In this document: positions 10,013 to 18,472 of the stretch, piece by piece | How the letters are laid out: each line of letters begins with the position of its first letter | Position numbering within the stretch: position 1 is the first letter of the stretch | DNA from: Blastomonas sp. AAP53 | Lineage (GTDB): Bacteria; Pseudomonadota; Alphaproteobacteria; Sphingomonadales; Sphingomonadaceae | Direction: 5' to 3' | Length of the DNA: 64,000 bases | Assembly (NCBI RefSeq): GCF_000331245.1 | Contig: NZ_ANFZ01000009.1 | Span: 372,001 to 436,000 of the forward strand | Notes under the pieces: model-generated | Database searches by the model: none | What the model was told of the DNA's origin: nothing | Seen by the model: only the letters and a program-made list of their open reading frames with translations | Made by a program: the position numbers and the translations under genes

Positions 10013-11128
10013 CTAGATAGAGCCTTCGTGTGACAATATCCACCGTTTGAGCATCGGCCACAATGTTCGGGGCGCGCTGCCGCCGATGACCATGCCGACA
10101 TGTCCTGAGGCCATAACCTCGCGCCCGGGCATGTCGGGCGAGCAGGCCAGCGGGACGATGGCATCGCTCGCCGAAGCGAATTCCATCACCGGCCCGCGGA
10201 TCGCGCCGGGGGCAATGGCAATGTCGCCCACCGTCCACTGGCCCTTGCCGGTGATATCGTCACGGTAGAGCTGCTCGAACAATTGTTCCCCCAGCGCAAA
10301 GGGCAGGGGCTCGCCCCCATTGGCCCAGTCCTCCACCGCAACGAATCGCTGGGCGCTGGCGCTGTCCGGTGGCATCGCACCGAATTTGAGATATTTCTCC
10401 ATCAGCTTGTCGGGTGAAAGTGTCCAGAAACCGTGCTGCATGACCTCCATCGGGACGAGTCCCATGGCTTCGCAGCTTGAGCGGTGGTGCTGCCACATTC
10501 GGGTCAGCTCTTCGCGCCTTGCAGCGGGATAGCCGCTGAAATGCCAGGGCGTGGCGATCAGCGACAAGCTGCGCACCGGCAGGTGACAGGCTGCTGCCCA
10601 GGCAATCAGCCCGCCCAGGCAATAGCCGACCAGATGCACCGGCCCATCCACTGCCTGCAGCAGCGGGAGCAGCCTGTGCATCACGAAGCTGTCAAGGGTA
10701 TCGGCGCGATCTTCGGGCGTTATCGGCCCCCAATCCAGCAGGGCGCACCGAACACCCTGTTCCTCCAGCCATCCCATGAGCGAGCATTGAACGTCCATAT
10801 CCAGCACATCAGGCGCATTGATGGGCGACGGAACGAACACCACGCGCGGGGCACCAGGTGTACCAGTATCGGACGCAGTTGATCCTGCTGCGCTGCGCAA
10901 CATGGCCTTGCCGTGCTGCAGCAATGGTCGACCAGGCGGGCGCAAAAAGCCTCGATCGGTTCGCTGATAGCGGTCAAGCGCCTGCAAAAGCTGGATCAAC
11001 CTGGCAGGATCATCAGCCAGCTGCTGTCGCGCCAGCGCGAGGAAAAGTGGCAAAGGGCGGGGTGCATGTTGCAGTGCACTATACTGCGGTGCTACAGTGC
11101 GGCAGGATATAGCGGGAGACGAACGCAT
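10013..11128 (-). CDS. Short PhaC-type alpha/beta-hydrolase
   Basis: About 360-370 residues with the PHA-synthase form of the lipase box, GYCLGG, in which Cys replaces the usual Ser. The other expected acid and base are in SDAIVPL and SGHVGMVIG. Length matches class III/IV PhaC rather than class I (~570). No PhaE or PhaR-subunit partner of those classes is seen, so it could be a synthase or an intracellular PHB depolymerase/thiolase-like enzyme. The start is uncertain. The ATG at 11128 overlaps the phaR start by 2 bases. Sequence similar to the family begins only at [11 protein letters not shown] (about base 11070), where just CTG or TTG codons are available. Divergent from phaR. Confidence 0.7.
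   Translation of the reverse strand: MRSSPAISCRTVAPQYSALQHAPRPLPLFLALARQQLADDPARLIQLLQALDRYQRTDRGFLRPPGRPLLQHGKAMLRSAAGSTASDTGTPGAPRVVFVPSPINAPDVLDMDVQCSLMGWLEEQGVRCALLDWGPITPEDRADTLDSFVMHRLLPLLQAVDGPVHLVGYCLGGLIAWAAACHLPVRSLSLIATPWHFSGYPAARREELTRMWQHHRSSCEAMGLVPMEVMQHGFWTLSPDKLMEKYLKFGAMPPDSASAQRFVAVEDWANGGEPLPFALGEQLFEQLYRDDITGKGQWTVGDIAIAPGAIRGPVMEFASASDAIVPLACSPDMPGREVMASGHVGMVIGGSAPRTLWPMLKRWILSHEGSI
11069..11104. promoter_or_regulatory. TGC-rich putative PhaR operator
   Basis: The interval between the divergent PhaC-like gene and phaR contains TTGCAGTGCA (11069-11078), then CTGCGGTGC and ACAGTGCGGCA. PhaR repressors of alphaproteobacteria bind TGC-rich imperfect palindromes and repress their own gene. 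A TATACT (11080-11085) lies within the cluster and could be part of a -10 element. Binding is inferred from motif and position. Confidence 0.5.
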
Positions 11129-11708
11129 GGCCAAATCTGGCACCTCGGATTCGGATGATGTCATCATCATCAAAAAGTACGCCAATCGCCGTCTTTATAA
11201 TACCCGGTCGTCGAGCTATATCACGCTCGATTTTCTGGCCAAGCTGACGCGTGAAGGCAAGGACTTCCAGGTTGTCGATGCCAAGACCGGCGACGACATC
11301 ACGCACAACATCCTCACCCAGATCATCATGGAAGAAGAGTCCAGCGGCCAGCAGATGCTGCCGGTCGGCTTCCTGCGCGAACTGATCTCGATGTATGGTA
11401 ACTCGATGCAGTCGATGATACCCCAGTATCTGGAAGCTTCGATGGATGCATTCCGCAAGAACCAGGAAAAGTTCCAGAGCGCGATGGAAGGTAGCATCAA
11501 GAACAGCCCGTTCGCGCAGCTCGCCCGCCAGAACCTGGCCATGTTCGAAGCGGCATCGAGCGCCTTCAATCCGCGCAAGGACAAGCAGGCTTCCGCTTCG
11601 ACTGTGGTTCAGCCGTCGTCCGGCTCTTCCGACGATGAAATCGCTGCGCTTAAGGCCGAACTGTCGGCGATGCAGCGCAAGATCGACAGCCTGGTCGACA
11701 AGAGCTGA
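11127..11708 (+). CDS. phaR: Polyhydroxyalkanoate synthesis repressor PhaR
   Basis: DNA-binding regulator that senses PHA polymer and represses phasin genes and itself. The N-terminal PHB accumulation domain is unmistakable: IIIKKYANRRLYNTRSSSYI near residues 13-32, followed by LAKLTREGKDFQVVDAKTGDDIT. The second domain (about 65-130) contains the amphipathic LISMYGNSMQSMIPQYLEAS. A Ser-rich linker leads to a C-terminal coiled coil (EIAALKAELSAMQRKIDSL). 193 residues. ATG at 11127 is supported by GGGAG at 11114-11118. Confidence 0.95.
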   Translation: MAKSGTSDSDDVIIIKKYANRRLYNTRSSSYITLDFLAKLTREGKDFQVVDAKTGDDITHNILTQIIMEEESSGQQMLPVGFLRELISMYGNSMQSMIPQYLEASMDAFRKNQEKFQSAMEGSIKNSPFAQLARQNLAMFEAASSAFNPRKDKQASASTVVQPSSGSSDDEIAALKAELSAMQRKIDSLVDKS

Positions 11709-11825
11709 CCGGTTTATCGACGAACAGCATCGGGGCCCGCGCAGCACGCAAACTGGTGATTGCCTGTTGGGTTTCATCGGCCTAGGCACGCGGGCCTTGT
11801 TCTACAGCATCAGGACTGAATTCAA

Positions 11826-13358
11826 GTGACCCAGAAGAACGCACTGCCCGTCACCCGGCAGGAAGATTTTGCCGCATGGTATCAGGCCGTGATCCAGGAA
11901 GCCGATCTCGCCGAGGAATCGGGTGTGCGCGGTTGCATGATCATGCGGCCCTGGGGCTATGGCATCTGGGAACGCATCCAGATGCTGCTTGATCGCAAGA
12001 TCAAGGAAACCGGTCACGAAAACTGCTATTTCCCGCTGTTTATCCCGTTGAGCTATTTCGCCAAGGAAGCCGAGCATGTCGAAGGCTTTGCCAAGGAAAT
12101 GGCGGTGGTCACCCACCACCGGCTGAAGATGGAAGACGGCCAGCTGGTCGTCGATCCCGAAGCCAAGCTGGAAGAGCCTCTGGTGGTTCGTCCGACCTCG
12201 GAAACCGTCATCGGCACGGCGTTTTCACGCTGGCTGCAGAGCTGGCGCGACCTGCCGATCATGGTCAATCAATGGGCGAACGTGGTGCGCTGGGAAATGC
12301 GCACGCGCATGTTCCTGCGCACCTCCGAATTCCTCTGGCAGGAAGGTCATACCGCGCACGAGAGCGAAGCCGATGCGATGACTGAGACGCTGACCATTCT
12401 GGCGATGTACCGCGATTTCGCGCAAGGCGCGCTCGCCATGCCAGTGATCGCGGGCGAAAAGCCCGAGAACGAACGCTTCCCCGGTGCCGTTGCGACCTAT
12501 TCGATCGAAGCGATGATGCAGGATGGCAAGGCGCTGCAGGCCGGCACCTCGCATTATCTGGGCCAGAATTTCGCGCACGCGCAGAACATCCGCTTCCAGG
12601 ACCGCGAAGGCCAGTTCCAGTTTGCGCACACCACCAGCTGGGGCGTTTCGACGCGTCTGGTCGGCGGTGTGATCATGACGCACGGCGATGACGATGGCCT
12701 CAAGGTTCCGCCGCAGGTCGCGCCGCACCAGATCGTGATCATCCCGATGCTGCGCGAAAATCCCGAGGACGAGGCGCTGCTCGCCTATTGCGCAAAGATT
12801 CGCGCGGCCCTGCTCGATGCCTCGGCGTTCGGCGAGCCGCTGCGCGTGCTGATCGACAAGAAGGCAGGCAAGGCCGGACCCAAGCGCTGGGGTTGGGTCA
12901 AGAAGGGCGCGCCGATCATCCTCGAGATCGGTGGCCGCGATGCCGCAGGCGAGCAGGTGACCATGCTGCGCCGCGATTCGCTGTACGGCGAGGACGGCAA
13001 GCTTGCCAACCAGGCGATGCACTGGGAATCGTTCGTGGGGCAAGCGCCTGCGCTGCTCGACCAGATTCAGACCCTGATGTTCTGCGCTGCCAAGCAACGC
13101 CTGGACGCCGAGGTGCGTAGCGATGTCACAGACATGGAACAGCTCAAGACACATTTCGAGGGCAGCAAATACCCCGGCTGGGTCGCGGTCGATTGGTGCC
13201 GCCCGACCGGCGAGGCACTCGACAAGGTCGTCGAGCAGTTGAAGGCGCTCAAGCTGACCATCCGCAACACGCCCGAAGGCTCGTCGCCTACCGGATCGAC
13301 CTGCTTCTTCACCGGTGCTCCGGCGGTCGAGCGCGTGCTGCTCGCCCGGGCCTATTGA
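11826..13358 (+). CDS. proS: Prolyl-tRNA synthetase, archaeal/eukaryote-like type
   Basis: Class II synthetase charging tRNA-Pro. 510 residues. It lacks the ~180-residue editing insertion of E. coli-type ProRS and ends with the C-terminal extension of the short type (TCFFTGAPAVERVLLARAY). Class II motif 2 is visible in NQWANVVRWEMRTRMFLRTSEFLWQ and motif 3 near GVSTRLVGGVIMTHGDDDG. The start is GTG at 11826. The 117-base gap after phaR holds an 8-bp inverted repeat (11734-11741 with 11789-11796), too widely spaced to call. Confidence 0.93.
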   Translation: MTQKNALPVTRQEDFAAWYQAVIQEADLAEESGVRGCMIMRPWGYGIWERIQMLLDRKIKETGHENCYFPLFIPLSYFAKEAEHVEGFAKEMAVVTHHRLKMEDGQLVVDPEAKLEEPLVVRPTSETVIGTAFSRWLQSWRDLPIMVNQWANVVRWEMRTRMFLRTSEFLWQEGHTAHESEADAMTETLTILAMYRDFAQGALAMPVIAGEKPENERFPGAVATYSIEAMMQDGKALQAGTSHYLGQNFAHAQNIRFQDREGQFQFAHTTSWGVSTRLVGGVIMTHGDDDGLKVPPQVAPHQIVIIPMLRENPEDEALLAYCAKIRAALLDASAFGEPLRVLIDKKAGKAGPKRWGWVKKGAPIILEIGGRDAAGEQVTMLRRDSLYGEDGKLANQAMHWESFVGQAPALLDQIQTLMFCAAKQRLDAEVRSDVTDMEQLKTHFEGSKYPGWVAVDWCRPTGEALDKVVEQLKALKLTIRNTPEGSSPTGSTCFFTGAPAVERVLLARAY

Positions 13359-13365
13359 GCGGCAG

Positions 13366-15681
13366 GTGGCGCAGGATCGTCCCGGCAAGGCCAAGGCTCC
13401 CCGCTCGCACGACGGTGGCATGCCCGATCGTGCGGCGATCCTGAAGTTCATTACCGAGTCCTACGAGCCTGCGGGCAAGCGCGAGATCGCCAAGCACTTC
13501 AAGCTGCGCGGCGCAGAGAAGATCGCGCTCAAGGCACTGCTCAAGGACATGGCCGATGAGGGCCTGATCGACAGTGCTCCGGGCCGGGCGTTCCACAAGA
13601 TGGGCGGCCTGCCCAAGGTCACCGTGCTCAAGATCATCGAGGTCGAAGGCCGCGAACTGATCGGCGTTCCCGACAACTGGCAGGCCGAGGGCATGCCCGC
13701 GCCCAAGGTGCGGATATCAGAGCGCGGCCGTTCAGGCGCGCTGGCCGTGGGTGACCGGGTGCTGGCACGCACCGAAGAGGCCGGCAGCGGCTATCGCGCG
13801 TTCGTGATGAAGAAGTTGCAGCGCGCCGGTGAGCAATTGCTGGGCGTGGTCGAACGCGACGATGCGAATGGCAAGCTGTGGCTCAAGCCGGTGGACAAGC
13901 GCATCCGGCGGCTGGTGCCGATTTCCGATCCCGGCAAGGCCGAACCTGGCCAGCTAGTGCTCGCCGAGCAGAGCGGCCTGCGCGACCGCGTATCGGCCAA
14001 GGTGACCGAAGTGCTGGGCGAACCCTTTGCGCCTCGGTCGTTCAGCCTGATCGCGGTCCACAAGTTCGGCATTCCGCTGGAGTTCCCCGAAGAGGCGATC
14101 ACCGAGGCCGAGCGCGCGGCGAAGCTGCCGCTGACCCCTGACATGCGCGAAGACCTGCGCCATGTGCCGATCGTCGCCATCGATCCGGTCGATGCGCGCG
14201 ACCATGACGATGCCATCTGGGCCGCGCCCGACGAGGACCCCGCCAATCCCGGTGGCTATCGTGCGATCGTCGCCATCGCCGATGTCTCCTATTATGTCCG
14301 CCCCGGCGGCGCGATCGACCGGTCTGCGCGCAAACGCGGCAACAGCGTCTACTTCCCCGACCGCGTCGTGCCGATGCTGCCCGAGGTGCTGTCGGCCGAC
14401 ATGTGCTCGCTCAAGGCCGGGCAGGATCGCGCCGCGATGGTCTGCCATCTGGTGATCGACGCCAAGGGCAAGCTGACATCGTGGAAATTCACCCGCGCGA
14501 TTGTCCGGCTCGCAGGAAACATCGCTTATGAGGACGCGCAGGCGGCGATCGATGGCGAAAAGCCGCACGATCTGACCGACAGCGTCCTGCGTCCACTCTG
14601 GGCGTGCTGGAAGCTGCTGTTCAAGGCGCGCGAGGCGCGCGAACCGCTCGATCTCGATCTGCCCGAGCGCCGCATCGTGCTCGACGAGGCGGGCCGCATC
14701 GTCAGCGTCGCGACACGCGAGCGGCTCGATGCGCATCGGCTGGTCGAGGATTACATGATAGCGGCCAATGTCGCGGCGGCAAAGGCACTGGAGGCCAAGA
14801 AGGCGCCCGTCGTCTACCGCGTCCACGAACCGCCATCGCGCGAAAAGCTGGTCGCGTTGAAGGATTACCTCGAAACCTTCGAGATTTCGTTCGCTCTGGG
14901 CCAGGTCGTGCGACCTTCGACGTTCAACGGCATCCTGGCCAAGGTGACGGACGAAACCGTCAAGCCCCTGGTGATGGAGCAGGTGCTGCGCAGCCAGACC
15001 CAGGCCTATTACGGGCCACGCAACATGGGGCATTTTGGCCTGTCGCTGGCGTCTTATGGCCATTTCACCAGCCCGATCCGCCGTTATGCCGATCTGCTGC
15101 TGCATCGCGCGCTGGTCGATGGCTTTGGGCTGGAACAACCCAATACGCCCAAGCTCGACCTGCCGCCGACCACCGGGCTCGCGGACCACGACGCTGCCTC
15201 GCTCGACCGCATCTGCCAGCTGATCAGCCAGTTCGAGCGGCGCGCGATGGAGGCCGAGCGCGAGACCGTAGATCGCTATGTCGCCGCGTTCCTGGCGACG
15301 CGTGTTGGCGAAATCCACAAGGTGCGGATTACCGGCGTGCAGAATTTCGGTTTCTTTGCGACGATCGAGGAGTTCGGCGGTGACGGGCTGGTCCCGGTGT
15401 CGACGTTGGGTGCGGAACGTTTCTGGTACGATGAAAAGGCACAGACGCTGACCGGCGAGACGACGGGCGAGCAATATGCGGTCGGCCAGCGGCTGGAGCT
15501 GCGATTGGCAGAAGCCGACCCGATCACCGGCGCGGTCAAGTTCGAGCTTCCCGAGGGCGGCAATTTCATGCGCACGCCCTATCGCGGCAGACCCGATGGC
15601 AAGCCGGGCGGAAATCGTCCGGGCCGCCCGCCGATCAAGCGGCGCGGCAGGCCATCGAACATCCGCCACCAGAGCCGCTAG
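13366..15681 (+). CDS. rnr: Ribonuclease R
   Basis: Processive 3'-5' exoribonuclease of the RNB family, active on structured RNA. About 771 residues: N-terminal winged-helix region (AAILKFITESYEPAGKREIA), cold-shock-like domain, RNB core with the Mg-binding signature IDPVDARDHDDAIWAAP (about residues 270-287), later HFTSPIRRYADLLLHRAL, then an S1 domain (GEIHKVRITGVQNFGFFATI) and a basic tail rich in Arg/Pro/Gly. GTG at 13366, 8 bases after the proS stop, is preferred; an open frame extending into proS is probably untranslated. Confidence 0.93.
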   Translation: MAQDRPGKAKAPRSHDGGMPDRAAILKFITESYEPAGKREIAKHFKLRGAEKIALKALLKDMADEGLIDSAPGRAFHKMGGLPKVTVLKIIEVEGRELIGVPDNWQAEGMPAPKVRISERGRSGALAVGDRVLARTEEAGSGYRAFVMKKLQRAGEQLLGVVERDDANGKLWLKPVDKRIRRLVPISDPGKAEPGQLVLAEQSGLRDRVSAKVTEVLGEPFAPRSFSLIAVHKFGIPLEFPEEAITEAERAAKLPLTPDMREDLRHVPIVAIDPVDARDHDDAIWAAPDEDPANPGGYRAIVAIADVSYYVRPGGAIDRSARKRGNSVYFPDRVVPMLPEVLSADMCSLKAGQDRAAMVCHLVIDAKGKLTSWKFTRAIVRLAGNIAYEDAQAAIDGEKPHDLTDSVLRPLWACWKLLFKAREAREPLDLDLPERRIVLDEAGRIVSVATRERLDAHRLVEDYMIAANVAAAKALEAKKAPVVYRVHEPPSREKLVALKDYLETFEISFALGQVVRPSTFNGILAKVTDETVKPLVMEQVLRSQTQAYYGPRNMGHFGLSLASYGHFTSPIRRYADLLLHRALVDGFGLEQPNTPKLDLPPTTGLADHDAASLDRICQLISQFERRAMEAERETVDRYVAAFLATRVGEIHKVRITGVQNFGFFATIEEFGGDGLVPVSTLGAERFWYDEKAQTLTGETTGEQYAVGQRLELRLAEADPITGAVKFELPEGGNFMRTPYRGRPDGKPGGNRPGRPPIKRRGRPSNIRHQSR

Positions 15682-15684
15682 GGC

Positions 15685-16140
15685 TCAGCTCATCCGGTCG
15701 ACGTCTTCGTCGCTGAGGCTGCCCGGAACGATCGTCAGCGGGCAGGGCAGGGCGCCGGCATCGGCTCCGGCGAAGTGTGTGATCAGCGGACCGGGTGCGC
15801 CGGTGGCCGCAGCGCCCAGTACGAGCATCGCCAGGTCCGGGCACTCCTGCATGTAGTTGCGGATTTCACGCGTGGCATCGCCCATGCGCACGGTGATGAC
15901 CGGGCGCTGGCCCATGTCCTCGAACAAAGCGCCCGCGGCATCGGTAACCAGTGCCTCGGCACGGCTGTGCGCCTCATCCTCGATCGTGGCCTGCACGCCG
16001 CCCCAGGCGACGAAATCCTGCTTGGGAACCAGCGCCAGGATATGCACCTGGCCGCCGGTATGCTGCGCCCGGCGCGAGGCAAAGCGCAGCGCGGTCAGCG
16101 CCTCGCTCGTTTCGTCCATGATGACCAGATATACCCGCAT
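15685..16140 (-). CDS. Universal stress protein family
   Basis: 151-residue UspA-fold protein beginning MRVYLVIMDETSEALTALRFAS, with the nucleotide-binding-type ending LVLGAAATGAPGPLITHFAG followed by LPCPLTIVPG. The G-2x-G-9x-G(S/T) loop is only approximately kept, so ATP binding is uncertain. The start at 16140 is taken because the conserved first strand begins there; 19 further upstream codons are open. Convergent with rnr, 3 bases between stops, and divergent from the E2 gene. Confidence 0.82.
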   Translation of the reverse strand: MRVYLVIMDETSEALTALRFASRRAQHTGGQVHILALVPKQDFVAWGGVQATIEDEAHSRAEALVTDAAGALFEDMGQRPVITVRMGDATREIRNYMQECPDLAMLVLGAAATGAPGPLITHFAGADAGALPCPLTIVPGSLSDEDVDRMS

Positions 16141-16272
16141 GTTTGGTTCGCCCCGTTTGTTGCGCGAGAGCCTGCGCCAAAATGATAGGTGTGGCAAGGG
16201 CGTGCCCTCTTGACCCTACGGCTTGAAGCGCCGAGAACGGCCCCGATCCGTGAATCAGGGGAAAAGAACCCA

Positions 16273-17565
16273 ATGCCTATTAATCTGAAAATGCCTGCCC
16301 TCTCGCCCACGATGGAGGAAGGCACCCTTGCCAAATGGCTGGTCAAGGAAGGCGATACCGTCGCGTCCGGCGATCTTCTGGCGGAGATCGAAACCGACAA
16401 GGCGACGATGGAATTCGAGGCAGTCGACGAGGGCGTGGTCGCCAAGATCCTGATTCCTGCCGGAACCGACAATGTGAAGGTCGGTGAGATCATCGCGATC
16501 ATCGCGGCTGAAGGCGAAGAGGTGAGCGATGCCGCTCCCGCGCCTGCTCCGTCGCCCGCACCGGCTGCGAAGGAAGAGGCTGCCGCGTCAGCACCGGCGC
16601 CAGCGCCCGCCGCAACCCCGACGCCTGCATCGGCCAGCGCGGGCGATGAAAATCGCATCAAGGCCAGCCCGCTGGCCAAGCGCATCGCCGCTGCCAAGGG
16701 CATCGATCTTGCCGCCATCAAGGGTACCGGCCCCGGAGGCCGTATCGTCAAGGCCGATGTCGAGGACGCCAAGCCCGGCCAGGCGACTGCCGCTGCGCCG
16801 CAAGCTGCTGCTGCTCCCGCCGCCGCCACGCCTGCACCGGCTCCCGCCGCAGCGCCTGCTCCGTTCACCACCGATATCCCGCACGAGGCATCCAAGCTCT
16901 CGAACATGCGCAAGACGATCGCGCGTCGCCTGACCGAGGCCAAGCAGACGATCCCGCACATCTATCTCACCGTCGATATCCAGCTCGACAAGCTGCTCAA
17001 GCTGCGCGGCGAGCTCAACAAGGCATTGGAAGCGCAGGGCGTCAAGCTGTCGGTCAACGACCTGCTGATCAAGGCGCTGGCAAAGAGCCTGATCCAGGTG
17101 CCCAAGTGCAACGTCAGCTTCGCCGGCGACCAGCTGATCAGCTATAGCCGCGCGGACATCTCGGTCGCGGTCAGCACCCCTGCGGGCCTGATCACGCCGA
17201 TCATCGTCGGCGCGGAAACCAAGGCGGTAGGCGCGATCTCCACCGAGATGAAGGAACTCGCCGGCCGCGCCAAGGACGGCAAGCTCCAGCCGCACGAATA
17301 TCAGGGCGGCACCGCCAGCCTGTCGAACATGGGCATGTTCGGCATCAAGCACTTCGAAGCGGTGATCAACCCGCCGCAGGCGATGATCATGGCGATCGGC
17401 GCGGGCGAAAAGCGCCCGTATATCGTCGACGACGCGCTCGGCATCGCCACCGTGATGAGCGCCACCGGCAGCTTCGACCATCGCGCCATCGACGGCGCCG
17501 ACGGCGCGCAGCTGATGGCCGCGTTCAAGGATCTGTGCGAGAACCCGCTGGGGATGCTGGCTTGA
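16273..17565 (+). CDS. pdhC: Pyruvate dehydrogenase E2, dihydrolipoyl acetyltransferase
   Basis: Core of the pyruvate dehydrogenase complex; transfers acetyl from lipoyl arms to CoA. 430 residues: one lipoyl domain with the lipoylated Lys in [11 protein letters not shown] (about residue 43), an Ala/Pro linker, the E1/E3-binding domain ([16 protein letters not shown]), a second Ala/Pro linker, and the acetyltransferase domain ending with the active-site [15 protein letters not shown]. Sequence [17 protein letters not shown] is of pyruvate rather than oxoglutarate type. The E1 genes are absent from this window; E3 follows about 900 bases downstream. Confidence 0.95.
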   Translation: MPINLKMPALSPTMEEGTLAKWLVKEGDTVASGDLLAEIETDKATMEFEAVDEGVVAKILIPAGTDNVKVGEIIAIIAAEGEEVSDAAPAPAPSPAPAAKEEAAASAPAPAPAATPTPASASAGDENRIKASPLAKRIAAAKGIDLAAIKGTGPGGRIVKADVEDAKPGQATAAAPQAAAAPAAATPAPAPAAAPAPFTTDIPHEASKLSNMRKTIARRLTEAKQTIPHIYLTVDIQLDKLLKLRGELNKALEAQGVKLSVNDLLIKALAKSLIQVPKCNVSFAGDQLISYSRADISVAVSTPAGLITPIIVGAETKAVGAISTEMKELAGRAKDGKLQPHEYQGGTASLSNMGMFGIKHFEAVINPPQAMIMAIGAGEKRPYIVDDALGIATVMSATGSFDHRAIDGADGAQLMAAFKDLCENPLGMLA

Positions 17566-17584
17566 TGAGATCGTGACACTCAAG

Positions 17585-17623
17585 CCCCTCTCCCCTTGCG
17601 GGAGAGGGGTTGGGGAGAGGGGG
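17585..17623. repeat. Left 39-bp terminal inverted repeat of DUF559 cassette
   Basis: Begins CCCCTCTCCCCTTGCGGGAG and is itself a hairpin (CCCCTCTCCC / GGGAGAGGGG around a short loop) plus a tail TTGGGGAGAGGGGG. It matches the reverse complement of 17999-18037 at 38 of 39 positions. It starts 19 bases after the E2 stop and ends 1 base before the DUF559 ATG. No target-site duplication is evident outside the pair. Confidence 0.85.
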
Positions 17624-17624
17624 C

Positions 17625-18068
17625 ATGCGTGAAAGTGCGGGAAATGCTCAGCAGGAATTTCTCCGCCGGCGTGCCAAAGCCATGCGCAGTGAGCCCACCG
17701 ACGCTGAATTGAAGCTCTGGCAAATCTTACGCGGAAAACGTCTAGCAGGGTTCAAGTTCAAACGTCAGGTGCCGGTTGACCGCTACATCGCCGATTTCGT
17801 CTGCTTCTCTCGCAGGCTGATCATCGAAGCGGATGGCTCCCAGCATGTGGACAGCGAGTACGACACCCAGCGCGATGCCTATCTACGCAGCCAAGGCTTT
17901 GAGATAATGCGGTTCTCGAACTATGACATCCTGACCAATGACGAAGGTGTCGCGGAGATGATCTTGGCGGTTTTGGACAAATTTGAGTATGGTGCGAGCC
18001 CCCTCTCCCCAACCCCTCTCCCGCACGGGGAGAGGGGCTCTAATGGCGCTGAGGGCACCGCATCATGA
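17625..18068 (+). CDS. DUF559 protein, PD-(D/E)XK nuclease-like (Vsr-related fold)
   Basis: 147 residues. The DUF559 core runs from FLRRRAKAMRSEPTDAELKLW through FKFKRQVPVDRYIADFVCFSRRLIIEADG to QRDAYLRSQGFEIMRFSN. The nuclease-like acids are in the IADF...LIIEADGSQH stretch. Function of the family is not established; its fold resembles very-short-patch repair endonucleases. The C-terminal residues SPLSPTPLPHGERG are simply a translation of the right inverted repeat. The gene lies between two near-identical inverted repeats inside the pdh locus. Its TGA overlaps the next ATG (ATGA). ATG at 17625 is the first codon after the left repeat; a TTG at 17610 lies within it. Confidence 0.85.
   Translation: MRESAGNAQQEFLRRRAKAMRSEPTDAELKLWQILRGKRLAGFKFKRQVPVDRYIADFVCFSRRLIIEADGSQHVDSEYDTQRDAYLRSQGFEIMRFSNYDILTNDEGVAEMILAVLDKFEYGASPLSPTPLPHGERGSNGAEGTAS
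17999..18037. repeat. Right 39-bp terminal inverted repeat of DUF559 cassette
   Basis: Reverse complement of 17585-17623 with a single mismatch (the loop base G for T). It overlaps the 3' coding end of the DUF559 gene. Together the two arms could fold into a long-range hairpin enclosing the gene, or individually act as terminators. Confidence 0.85.
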
Positions 18069-18472
18069 CGATCCTCACCCTCATCCTGCGCCGTCTGCTG
18101 CTGCCTACCGCCATCGCCACGCTCGCCAGCCGCTTCGTGTTCACGCTCTTTCAACTGGGCACGGCGAGCCTGTCGGACATGTTCGTCGGGGTGGAAGACG
18201 CGTATTACACCTTCATCATGGTGTTCGTGATCCTGCTTGGCGTGACTGTGGTTGCGTATGGGTTCGCACGGTTCAACGTGCCGCCATGGCTGCGCATCCT
18301 GCTGCTGCTGGGTGTCGCGGCCGAGAGCGGGTTCCTGCTCGTCCTGTTTCTCACCGAAGTTGTTGCCTACGCAGAGCTTGCTTATGCTCCCGCCGTCGCT
18401 GCGGGCCTCGTGTGGATGCTCTGCAATCCTGATCTTCTGAAACGCCGAAAGAAAGTGACCGTTCATGGCTGA
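18065..18472 (+). CDS. Small integral membrane protein, unknown function
   Basis: 135 residues with four likely transmembrane segments: TILTLILRRLLLPTAIATLA, YTFIMVFVILLGVTVVAYGF, LRILLLLGVAAESGFLLVLF and YAELAYAPAVAAGLVWML. A basic tail (LKRRKKVTVHG) follows. Start overlaps the DUF559 stop and its own stop overlaps the lpdA start by 8 bases, so it appears translationally coupled into the pdh operon. No family recognised. Confidence 0.7.
   Translation: MTILTLILRRLLLPTAIATLASRFVFTLFQLGTASLSDMFVGVEDAYYTFIMVFVILLGVTVVAYGFARFNVPPWLRILLLLGVAAESGFLLVLFLTEVVAYAELAYAPAVAAGLVWMLCNPDLLKRRKKVTVHG

Noticed and set aside
9972-10238. N-terminal extension of the thiolase
   Set aside because: Eighty-nine extra codons overlap the PhaC-like gene and do not resemble any thiolase; [13 protein letters not shown] at 9971 is the family start.
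11734-11796. Inverted repeat GGCCCGCG/CGCGGGCC before proS as an attenuator
   Set aside because: The arms are only 8 bp and 47 bases apart, and no T-box features are visible; chance is likely in G+C-rich DNA.
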